The notes under the pieces: generated by a model | Told to the model about the DNA's origin: nothing | Databases searched by the model: none | Seen by the model: the letters and a program-made list of their open reading frames with translations, nothing else | Assembly: GCA_003644895.1 (NCBI GenBank) | Contig: QNDO01000106.1 | Span: forward strand, 1-5,791 | DNA length: 5,791 nucleotides | DNA from: Candidatus Hydrothermota bacterium | GTDB taxonomy: Bacteria; Hydrothermota; Hydrothermia; UBA1063 | Reading direction: 5' to 3' | Program-made: the position numbers and the translations under genes | Shown here: one piece after another, positions 1 to 5,791 of the stretch | Layout of the letters: each line of letters starts with the position of its first letter | How positions within the stretch are numbered: the first letter of the stretch is position 1

Positions 1-900
1 AAATTTGAGATTGTCAAAGAAGGCCCTACAACTGCGGTGGTGGATGGACATAATGGTATGGGGCATGTTATTGCAAAGAAATGCATGGAACTGGCCATTG
101 AAAAGGCCAAGAAATATGGGATGGGCATGGTGGTTGCAAGGAATTCCACCCATTACGGTATTGCCGGATATTACGTTCTTATGGCGGTGAAAGAGGGAAT
201 GATTGGAATCACCGGGACCAACGCAAGGCCCTCTGTAGCCCCCACATTTGGCGTAGAGAATATGCTGGGAACAAACCCCCTCACATTCGGTATCCCCTCA
301 GACGAAGAATTTCCTTTTGTTCTCGACTGTGCCACTTCTATAGCCCAGAGGGGAAAGATAGAAGTCTACGCCAGAGAAAATAAGAAATGTCCTGAAGGCT
401 GGGTAATCGGTTCAAATGGTGAAACTCTAACTGATCCCCATGAAATTCTTGAGCGTTTGAAAAATGGAACTGCAGCCCTCCTACCCCTCGGTGGTGTTGG
501 AGAAGAAGGCGGAGGCCACAAGGGCTATGGATATGCAACTGTTGTAGAGATTCTTTCAGCGGCTCTTTCAGGTGCACATTTTATGAAAATGCTATCCGGG
601 GTTAAAGACGGGAAGAGAGTTCCCATTCTTTTAGGTCATTTCTTTATAGCCATAAATGTCTCCTTTTTCACAGACCTTGAGACATTCAAAAAACAGGTGG
701 GAGAAATACTGAGACAGCTCCGGGCTTCGAAAAAAATGCCCGGTCATGAGAGGATATACACAGCGGGCGAAAAAGAATATCTTGCATGGTTGGAAAGAAA
801 GGATAAAGGTGTTCCTTTGAATAAAGCTCTGCAAAAAGAAATTTTAGAGCTGAGGGATGAATTGGGATTAACCCAGTATAAATTTCCCTTTGAAGATTGA
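1..900 (+). CDS. Ldh_2-family NAD(P)-dependent malate/lactate-type dehydrogenase, 5' end outside window
   Basis: The reading frame is open from base 1 to the TGA at 898-900, giving 299 visible codons. The family is usually about 330-360 residues, so some 40-60 N-terminal residues lie beyond the left edge; the GTG at 37 is internal, not the start. Recognisable Ldh_2 (PF02615) blocks, in visible-residue numbering, are VVDGHNGMGH (13-22), the NSTHYGIAGYY block with its conserved His (48-58), GTNPLTFGIP (90-99), the DCATS...RGKIE block (109-121) and GGHKGYG (171-177). These soluble enzymes reduce 2-oxo acids or cyclic imino acids with NAD(P)H; known members act on malate, L-lactate, sulfolactate, ureidoglycolate and delta1-piperideine-2-carboxylate. 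The sequence does not settle the substrate. The downstream lysine-dehydrogenase-like gene makes an amino-acid or imino-acid substrate conceivable, but that is inference. Family assignment is firm; specificity is unknown. Confidence 0.93.
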   Translation, partial: KFEIVKEGPTTAVVDGHNGMGHVIAKKCMELAIEKAKKYGMGMVVARNSTHYGIAGYYVLMAVKEGMIGITGTNARPSVAPTFGVENMLGTNPLTFGIPSDEEFPFVLDCATSIAQRGKIEVYARENKKCPEGWVIGSNGETLTDPHEILERLKNGTAALLPLGGVGEEGGGHKGYGYATVVEILSAALSGAHFMKMLSGVKDGKRVPILLGHFFIAINVSFFTDLETFKKQVGEILRQLRASKKMPGHERIYTAGEKEYLAWLERKDKGVPLNKALQKEILELRDELGLTQYKFPFED

Positions 901-930
901 TAGTTCATTTGTAGACCTTATACTATAGAC
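897..930 (+). promoter_or_regulatory. Candidate leaderless promoter for the saccharopine dehydrogenase-like gene
   Basis: A -35-like TTGATA (897-902) is separated by 16 nt from a -10-like TATACT (919-924). Exactly 6 nt (ATAGAC) then precede the ATG at 931, which would place transcription start on the A of the start codon. No Shine-Dalgarno-like purine run precedes the ATG, consistent with a leaderless mRNA. The -35 box overlaps the stop codon of the upstream dehydrogenase gene. This is a consensus match by eye; the transcription start is inferred. Confidence 0.5.
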
Positions 931-2286
931 ATGCGTATATTGCTTCTAGGTGCAGGAAGACAGGGTTTTACAATTCTTCAAACCCTTAAGGGGTTTGGAT
1001 TTGATAATATTACGGTTGTGGATGTACATCCAGAAAATCTTGAAAGAGCAAAAGGGCTGGGAACCAGATGTATCTCACTAGATGTAAGAGATGAAAAGAT
1101 TGGAGAAATCTTCAAACAGCATGACCTTATTATTGATTCCCTGCCTGCTCGTTTTGGATTTGAAATAATGCCCCGGGCTGTTGAGGAGGGTATTCCAATT
1201 ATTGATATAGCTTATACAGAAGAAGATCCCCTCTTTTTGGAGGAAAAGGCCAAAGAACATGGGATATTTGTTATTCCTGATGCAGGTTTTGCACCGGGTA
1301 TATCCAATCTGCTTGTGGGCTACGGTTTAAGTCTATGGAAAAACATTAAAAAAATATGTATCAAAGTGGGAGGAATACCTCTAAAGCCACATCCGCCCCT
1401 TAATTATAACATTACATGGTCTCCAGAAGATTTGATTGCTGAATACACACGACCTGTAAGAATTAAAAAAGATAATAAGATTACAGAGGTCGAAGCTTTA
1501 AGTGGTATAGAAACGGAGTACTTTGAAGAGGTTGGTTATCTCGAGTCTTTTTATACAGATGGTTTGAGGACTCTGTTAAAAACAGTTAAAGATATTCCAG
1601 AGCTTGAGGAAAAAACATTGAGATACAGAGGACATGCAGAGATTTTTAGAATCCTCAGGGAACTTCATCTTCTTGAGAATGCGCATATGAGTAATACCCT
1701 GAAGGCATTAATGAAGGAATTCAGAAAAAGTTCAGTAGAGGATATTGCACTGTTAAGGGTGGAATTTTATGTAGAGGAAGGAGTGAAGAGGTTTGAACTC
1801 ATTCACAAGTATAATTTTAAAGAAAAAAGAACTGCCATGAGTGAACTCACCGGTTTTACACCCGCAATCTTGGCAAAGATGTACAGGGAGGGGAGAATAA
1901 AGAAAAATGGAGTTATACCCCTGGAAATACTGGGGCAGGATAAGGAATTTGCTGTGGGCTTTTTAAGGGAATTATCAAATCTTGGAATTAAGGTTAAAGA
2001 ATATAAAAAGAAAAAAGACCTGCCCCGGAGGATAGAGAAAAGAATTCTTCCACAATATTTCGAAAAAATAGTGTCAGGAGAAAAGACCTTTGAAATCCGC
2101 CTGGCAAACTTCGACTTGAGACCCGGAGATATTCTTGTTCTCAAAGAATGGGACCCTGAAAAGGGATTTACAGGGAGGAAGGTGGAAAAAATTGTAAGTT
2201 ACGTATTGAAGACAAAGGATTTGAATTTCTGGAGTGACGATGAGATTGAGAAGTGGGGGTATATGGTGGTGGGATTGAAACATTAA
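931..2286 (+). CDS. Saccharopine dehydrogenase / lysine 6-dehydrogenase-like oxidoreductase with C-terminal ASCH/DUF3850-like domain
   Basis: This is a 451-residue cytoplasmic protein. An N-terminal Rossmann fold opens with GAGRQG (residues 7-12), and an acidic D31 at the end of the second strand is typical of NAD-type binding. DAGFAPGISNLLVGYG (117-132) and the following region to about residue 358 (VGGIPLKP, RYRGHAEIFR, GVIPLEILGQD) match the saccharopine dehydrogenase family, especially the short lysine 6-dehydrogenase branch, which deaminates lysine at the epsilon position. Other branch members act on carboxynorspermidine or related amino acids, so the substrate is uncertain. Residues 367-451 form a separate domain: RILPQYFEKIVSGEKTFEIR holds the ASCH-type GxKxxExR signature (383-390), followed by LRPGDILVLKEWDP and a TGRKV strand, as in DUF3850 proteins. 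That fold is PUA-like, often associated with RNA or modified nucleosides. The join is an in-frame Lys/Arg-rich linker (358-370) with no credible internal start. The ATG at 931 is chosen because the Rossmann strand begins at once. Confidence 0.88.
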   Translation: MRILLLGAGRQGFTILQTLKGFGFDNITVVDVHPENLERAKGLGTRCISLDVRDEKIGEIFKQHDLIIDSLPARFGFEIMPRAVEEGIPIIDIAYTEEDPLFLEEKAKEHGIFVIPDAGFAPGISNLLVGYGLSLWKNIKKICIKVGGIPLKPHPPLNYNITWSPEDLIAEYTRPVRIKKDNKITEVEALSGIETEYFEEVGYLESFYTDGLRTLLKTVKDIPELEEKTLRYRGHAEIFRILRELHLLENAHMSNTLKALMKEFRKSSVEDIALLRVEFYVEEGVKRFELIHKYNFKEKRTAMSELTGFTPAILAKMYREGRIKKNGVIPLEILGQDKEFAVGFLRELSNLGIKVKEYKKKKDLPRRIEKRILPQYFEKIVSGEKTFEIRLANFDLRPGDILVLKEWDPEKGFTGRKVEKIVSYVLKTKDLNFWSDDEIEKWGYMVVGLKH

Positions 2287-2397
2287 AGGGGAATTTCTAA
2301 ATAGGGAATGTTTTAAGGGTCTATATATTATGCAATGAGAAGTTTGGCCAAGAGAATTATAGGAATTTCCATCATTTATATCATTGTTTTCTGGAAA

Positions 2398-3018
2398 TCA
2401 ATACCCCTGTACCTTTAGGTGACGATAATAAACTACAAAGAAATACAATAATGTAACAAAATTAAATACAACTACCGGGAAGGAAACTAAAATCAATTTG
2501 TACATGAAGGCTTCAAAAGATGTACTCCCTTGTAGATAAAGATGATAGTTAATTAAGGTGAAGGAATGAAGCAGCAAAATACAGAGAGAGCCCAGAATTG
2601 CTAAAAAGCTCGCTCTCCTGAGAGCCGGTAGCTCCCTTTTGTGTTCTCTATAAAAAGCAATGAAGAAAATTGTGATAAAGACAGAGTTAAGCCATAAAAT
2701 CGCAAGCTCCACAGAATAAAGCTTCGCTGCAGATTGGAAAGATATATTTTTGAGATATATTACAAGCCTGGCAATAGAACCTGTAAGTGCCAGTATGGTG
2801 GCAGTTCGCAATACTGAATGTTCAGGAGAAACATACTCTTTGAGAAAAAAGCTGAAGAATAGAACCAGGAATAAAGATGCTAGAAGGGCGAAAAATCCGG
2901 TGCACTGGTTTAATAAAATATTCCTGGTAAATAATTGAGGATAAAGAGTTCCCAGTGTTCTTAAGATAAACATATAGGAAATACTAAATATTGTTAATAG
3001 GGTTGTTTTCTTTAGCAT
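2398..3018 (-). CDS. Six-helix integral membrane protein of unknown function
   Basis: This 206-residue, highly hydrophobic protein is not one I recognise. Six membrane segments can be drawn by eye at about residues 5-22, 38-60, 70-89, 102-123, 135-158 and 174-197. The charged loop REHKRELPALRR (124-135), the N-terminal KK and the C-terminal YRHLK favour both termini in the cytoplasm. There is no lipobox, cleavable signal peptide or recognisable catalytic motif. The ATG lies 8 nt after the stop of the WaaF-like gene, so it is probably the last gene of the same operon. No Shine-Dalgarno sits at the normal distance; a GGAGA lies 18-22 nt upstream, inside the previous gene, too far for normal use. 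The neighbours suggest an envelope role, but that is association only. The gene looks real because the frame is long, hydrophobic and topologically regular. Confidence 0.8.
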   Translation of the reverse strand: MLKKTTLLTIFSISYMFILRTLGTLYPQLFTRNILLNQCTGFFALLASLFLVLFFSFFLKEYVSPEHSVLRTATILALTGSIARLVIYLKNISFQSAAKLYSVELAILWLNSVFITIFFIAFYREHKRELPALRRASFLAILGSLCILLLHSFTLINYHLYLQGSTSFEAFMYKLILVSFPVVVFNFVTLLYFFVVYYRHLKVQGY

Positions 3019-3026
3019 CTTATTTC

Positions 3027-3968
3027 TTATTTGATCTTCTCCAGTATTTCTTCTGGATTTATTGCATTCATACAGATTTTATTTTTTAAGGGACAGGTTC
3101 TTTTTTCACATGGGCTGCAGGGAGGAGGTTTGTAAAGTACAGTCACACTGGATCCTAATGGGGCTGTCCAAGTGGGTGAGGTGGGGCCAAAGATGGCGAT
3201 GGTCTTTGCTCCTGCGGCTGCAGCAAGGTGGGTAAGACCAGAGTCATTACCCACAAATGCTAGAGATTTCTTTGAGATGTGGGCGGCCATACCAAGTGTT
3301 GTCTTACCACACAAGTTAACCACATTTTTGTCCTTTATCCTTTCTGCCCGTCCATGTTCTTTTTTACTTCCCAGAATTACCATCTGAATCCCCTTTTCTT
3401 GGAAGAGAAGGGCGAGTTTCTCAAAGTTTTCCACTCCCCATTCCTTTGCTGTTCCAAAGGCAGTAAACGGGGCCACTGATATATAATTATTCACCTGGTA
3501 GATTCGCAAAAGTTCTTCCGCTTTTTCTACATCCTCTGGAGAGGGAATGAATTTAGGATATGGTATCTCATTGAGGTAAATATCAAAGGGCTCCAGAAGC
3601 TTAATATAAGTCCACATAGTATGTTTGAATTTCCAATCAGAGGGGATTTTAATCCGATGGGTGAGTAAAAAATCCCTGGAATCAAAGGAAAATCCGACCC
3701 TACGAGGGGCACCCGTTAGATAACCTGATAGGGCAGAGGAGAAGGAGATGGGGATTGTAAGGAAACCATCGTACCCCCTCAATTTCAGAGATTTTTTAAA
3801 AAGATCCGAATAGGATGAAAAGGTGTAGGTTTCAAATTCGTAAAAAAGGTCTTTAAGGTGTGATTTGACAAGGATGCTTACCTCATGCTTTTTCCTAAGT
3901 TCTTTCACTAAGGCAAGACTGAATACTGCATCACCAAGCCAGTTAGGAACCCTTACAAGGATTTTCAT
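3027..3968 (-). CDS. waaF: GT9-family heptosyltransferase, lipopolysaccharide heptosyltransferase II (WaaF)-like
   Basis: The 313-residue protein is a GT-B-fold glycosyltransferase of family 9. These act on the cytoplasmic face of the inner membrane and transfer heptose from ADP-heptose to the growing LPS inner core. The N-terminus carries the family signature ILVRVPNWLGDAV (3-15) with the conserved Asp13. GAPRRVGFSFDSRDFLLT (86-103) matches the WaaF acceptor-side block. The donor-binding half contains the FGTAKEW block (171-177) and VGNDSGLTHLAAAAGA (239-254), then IFGPTSPTWTAPLG. Near the C-terminus four cysteines (284, 287, 292, 299) form the CxxC...C...C pattern seen in many WaaF-type proteins. 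Length is slightly short of the usual 330-350. The ATG is one nucleotide after the TAG of the transglutaminase-like gene and lacks a Shine-Dalgarno, so translation is probably coupled. An RfaQ/WaaC-like transferase or a different sugar donor cannot be excluded; the WaaF-type N-terminus argues for the given call. Confidence 0.88.
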   Translation of the reverse strand: MKILVRVPNWLGDAVFSLALVKELRKKHEVSILVKSHLKDLFYEFETYTFSSYSDLFKKSLKLRGYDGFLTIPISFSSALSGYLTGAPRRVGFSFDSRDFLLTHRIKIPSDWKFKHTMWTYIKLLEPFDIYLNEIPYPKFIPSPEDVEKAEELLRIYQVNNYISVAPFTAFGTAKEWGVENFEKLALLFQEKGIQMVILGSKKEHGRAERIKDKNVVNLCGKTTLGMAAHISKKSLAFVGNDSGLTHLAAAAGAKTIAIFGPTSPTWTAPLGSSVTVLYKPPPCSPCEKRTCPLKNKICMNAINPEEILEKIK

Positions 3969-3969
3969 T

Positions 3970-5334
3970 CTATTTTTGTTTGAGTACCACTATCTTAAGA
4001 TTACCAACCACCTGTATGATCTCTGTCTGTTTTTCAATGCTGCCTCTTTTCAGAAATAGATGATTTAAAGAAGCAGGAAACTCGTAAAAAATGGGGTCTA
4101 CGAATACCCATTTACCATCAAGCCACACTGCATCCCATGCGTGATAATAATAAGCCCCCGCCTGATAAATCAGCCCCACAACAATTTCTGTGGGGATTCC
4201 TGCAGCCCTTGCCAGTGCGGCAAAAAGAACAGAGTGCTCATTACAGTCTCCATAGCCGGTTTTCAAGACATCTAATGCAGTTGGAACAGTCACAGAGGGC
4301 TTCTTTTCAAGATTTTTATATACCCATGTTAAAATCTTCTCCACCTTTTCAAAATTATTTCTGCTACCCTGGGTGATGTATGAAGCTAACTGAAGGATTT
4401 CCGGAGCATCTGACTGGACATAGCTGTCCGGATATAGATACTTCTGTATGGAATCCGGCATCTCATTTTCAGCACCCATTATCTCTTCTTCTTTAAGCTC
4501 TATTATCACATAGTTCTTGCCAGTGCTCACTACTTTTTGGTTGGCCATATTGAGATCCAGCTGGGATGGAATTATATTAAGAAGTTTGAGCTTCAGATAT
4601 TTTTTTGCATGGATTGGTTCTGAGGGTTTTACAGAATAAAGTCTTATGAGATCCACCTTGCTTCCCTGAGCTAGGGCCTCTTCTTTACTCTCCTCCTTCT
4701 GGACTATTCCCATAGGACCTTCTTCTTTCAAGATATGTCCTCTTATGACATAAAGTTTTGATGTAACCCCCTCATATACTAAAGTATAAAGAAATACTTT
4801 TCTTTTGTTACCTTCAAGTAGAGTGTCTTTGAAACTGATAAAATTAAGTTCGGCATGAGATAGGGTCACGGTAGAAGGGTCAAACAGTGAGATTTGCATA
4901 TTCTTTTGTGGAAGGAAATTCATTAAATAAGCTTTTAATGTTGCGTTTGTATGCAGTATGCCACTGTAGGTCCAGTCTCTTTCAATAATACCCCCACCGG
5001 ATGTATGGAGCTGGATGTGTAAATTTTTGCCATTGATTTTCCCATCTCCTTTTAGTTTCTGGTCTCTCGTGGTAAGACTGAATTTTAGTGAAAGGGGATT
5101 GAACCTAGAATCTGTAATAACGTCTGTTTCTGATTCCACCTTTTTTGTCTCTCCCAGCATCTTCAGTTGCATCACCATTTTCTCTTTTACATTGTATCCC
5201 GAGGATGTTTTATTCAGAGAGAGCGAAGAATATCCAATTTTATTGCCTTTTAAATAGATACCATACCAGTATTCCCTAGCAAATAAGGGAGAAGCTAAAA
5301 AAAATATAAGTAAAATTTGAATTCTTTTTCTCAT
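3970..5334 (-). CDS. Secreted transglutaminase-like (papain-fold) protein
   Basis: The 454-residue protein begins with a cleavable signal peptide: MRKR, a hydrophobic core (ILLIFFLASP), then LFA followed by REYW, so signal peptidase I would cut after Ala19 and release it into the periplasm. Residues about 20-300 look beta-rich, start with WYGIYLKGNKIGY, and have no assigned function. The C-terminal third is a transglutaminase-like domain (PF01841-type). The catalytic triad is visible: Cys364 in GYGDCNEHS, His398 in YYYHAWDAVW and Asp413 in VFVDP. Such bacterial domains are usually proteases or amide-bond enzymes rather than true cross-linkers, and the substrate is unknown. I chose the ATG at 5334 because the signal peptide starts cleanly there and a leaderless-type promoter fits it. 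An in-frame TTG at 5358 would add eight residues (MNSGYHFK) and overlap the preceding stop as TTGA. The gene lies between an O-antigen ligase-type gene and waaF, suggesting an envelope role. Confidence 0.87.
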   Translation of the reverse strand: MRKRIQILLIFFLASPLFAREYWYGIYLKGNKIGYSSLSLNKTSSGYNVKEKMVMQLKMLGETKKVESETDVITDSRFNPLSLKFSLTTRDQKLKGDGKINGKNLHIQLHTSGGGIIERDWTYSGILHTNATLKAYLMNFLPQKNMQISLFDPSTVTLSHAELNFISFKDTLLEGNKRKVFLYTLVYEGVTSKLYVIRGHILKEEGPMGIVQKEESKEEALAQGSKVDLIRLYSVKPSEPIHAKKYLKLKLLNIIPSQLDLNMANQKVVSTGKNYVIIELKEEEIMGAENEMPDSIQKYLYPDSYVQSDAPEILQLASYITQGSRNNFEKVEKILTWVYKNLEKKPSVTVPTALDVLKTGYGDCNEHSVLFAALARAAGIPTEIVVGLIYQAGAYYYHAWDAVWLDGKWVFVDPIFYEFPASLNHLFLKRGSIEKQTEIIQVVGNLKIVVLKQK

Positions 5335-5369
5335 TTTAAAATGATAACCACTGTTCAATGGGCAATCAA
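5335..5369 (-). promoter_or_regulatory. Candidate internal leaderless promoter for the transglutaminase-like gene
   Basis: Read on the minus strand, TTGATT (5369-5364) is followed by a 17-nt spacer and TATCAT (5346-5341). Exactly 6 nt (TTTAAA) then lead to the ATG at 5334. Transcription would start on the start codon, matching the geometry at 897-930. There is no Shine-Dalgarno. The -35-like box falls inside the last codons of the O-antigen ligase-family gene (Leu-Ile), so it may be chance. The -10-like box lies in the 20-nt intergenic gap. Confidence 0.4.
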
Positions 5370-5791
5370 GAAGCCAAGGAGGAAAAAGAAGGTATGAGCT
5401 ACCTCGGCGTCTCCAAAGTTATATTCGAAGAATCCCGATGCGAGAAAAATAATGATTAAACCAATTCCCGTTAATTTAATATATTTATTTTTTTTGATTA
5501 AAATCCACCCATAATAAAAAATTAAAAACAGAAATGCAAGAAAGAGAGGGATCCCTCCATTTACAAGCATTTGAATATAATCACTGTGAAAGTGACCGGA
5601 GAGTGCCTTTTTGATCCCCTCATCCTTATTGTATTCTTTCAAGGCATAAGTTCCCTGTTTTTCAATGTATTTTTCAGCCACATCATGCCATGCTTCATAT
5701 CCCAACCCAGTGAAGGGATATTTTTGGGATATTTTTAGCCCAGTTTTCCAGAGTTCCAGCCGCAAACTTGCACTTCTGTCCTTTGAATACT
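5355..5791 (-). CDS. O-antigen ligase/polymerase-family (Wzy_C) membrane protein, 5' end outside window
   Basis: The minus-strand frame is open from the right edge to the TGA at 5357-5355, showing 144 C-terminal residues plus a partial codon. Residues immediately upstream of the TTG at 5765 (YSKDRSAS) are in frame and belong to the same protein, so that TTG is not the start. SLRLELWKTGLKISQKYPFTGLGYEAW matches the core R...W...P..G.G block of the O-antigen ligase / Wzy_C family (PF04932), shown here only by its key residues: Arg, Trp, Pro, Gly-x-Gly. GHFHSDYIQMLVNGGIPL carries the conserved His that precedes the last membrane segments. Three hydrophobic segments follow (IPLFLAFLFLIFYYGWILI, IGLIIIFLASGFF, HTFFFLLGFLIA). 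Family members are multi-pass inner-membrane proteins that polymerise O-antigen or transfer it, or another glycan, on the periplasmic side. Ligase (WaaL) and polymerase (Wzy) roles cannot be told apart from this part. Confidence 0.85.
   Translation of the reverse strand, partial: YSKDRSASLRLELWKTGLKISQKYPFTGLGYEAWHDVAEKYIEKQGTYALKEYNKDEGIKKALSGHFHSDYIQMLVNGGIPLFLAFLFLIFYYGWILIKKNKYIKLTGIGLIIIFLASGFFEYNFGDAEVAHTFFFLLGFLIAH

Noticed and set aside
37..900. GTG at 37 as the true start of the Ldh_2 gene
   Set aside because: The frame is open to base 1, and the family needs an N-terminal segment before the VVDGHNG block, so the gene continues beyond the left edge.
2020..2043. Possible separate translation start for the ASCH/DUF3850 part, since CGGAGGA at the junction resembles a Shine-Dalgarno
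   Set aside because: No ATG, GTG or TTG follows at a usable distance; the only nearby candidate would be a very rare ATT codon. The frame is continuous, so a fusion is the simpler reading.
2284..2319. Three AAGGG/TAGGG-like boxes after the fusion gene stop
   Set aside because: Spacing is irregular (16 and 13 nt) and flanks differ, so there is no credible repeat array.
2290..2369. Direct repeat GGAATTTC at 2290-2297 and 2362-2369
   Set aside because: Only 8 bp in AT-rich intergenic DNA and just two copies; nothing links it to an operator or mobile element.
2365..2398. Inverted repeat ATTTCCA ... TGGAAAT (7-bp arms, 20-nt loop) as a terminator between the convergent genes
   Set aside because: The stem is short and AT-rich, the loop is long, and neither strand has a U-tract after the stem, so it does not qualify as an intrinsic terminator.
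5015..5257. Plus-strand ORFs inside the transglutaminase-like, waaF and membrane-protein genes
   Set aside because: They lie antisense to well-supported coding regions, have no family features and look like shadow frames.

Overview
The window looks like chromosomal DNA from a diderm (LPS-making) bacterium with AT-leaning composition and Lys/Glu-rich proteins. The diderm inference rests on a GT9 heptosyltransferase of the WaaF type next to an O-antigen ligase-type membrane protein. No gene whose start is visible has a convincing Shine-Dalgarno sequence. Two of the four visible starts instead have a -10-like box ending exactly 6 nt before the ATG, the geometry expected for leaderless transcripts. 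The lineage cannot be named from this sequence; a thermophilic or deep-branching diderm is only a guess. No RNA genes, CRISPR arrays, insertion sequences or convincing intrinsic terminators were found.

Layout, plus strand (1-2286): two dehydrogenase genes point rightward. The first is cut by the left edge and belongs to the Ldh_2 (malate / L-lactate / ureidoglycolate-type) NAD(P)-dependent oxidoreductases. The second, after a 30-nt gap with its own candidate promoter, is a saccharopine-dehydrogenase / lysine-6-dehydrogenase-like enzyme. An ASCH/DUF3850-like (PUA-fold) domain is fused to its C-terminus. This fusion is the most unusual feature in the window.

Layout, minus strand (5791-2398): four tightly packed genes point leftward and converge on the first pair. 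In transcription order they are an O-antigen ligase/polymerase-family membrane protein (cut by the right edge), a secreted transglutaminase-like cysteine protease-fold protein, a WaaF-like heptosyltransferase, and a six-helix membrane protein of unknown function. The gaps between them are 20, 1 and 8 nt, so they probably form one operon. A possible internal leaderless promoter lies just before the transglutaminase gene. The set suggests an envelope polysaccharide/LPS assembly module with a periplasmic transglutaminase-like partner.

The 111-nt convergent gap (2287-2397) holds no established gene. It contains a weak 27-codon ORF and one short inverted repeat without a U-tract.
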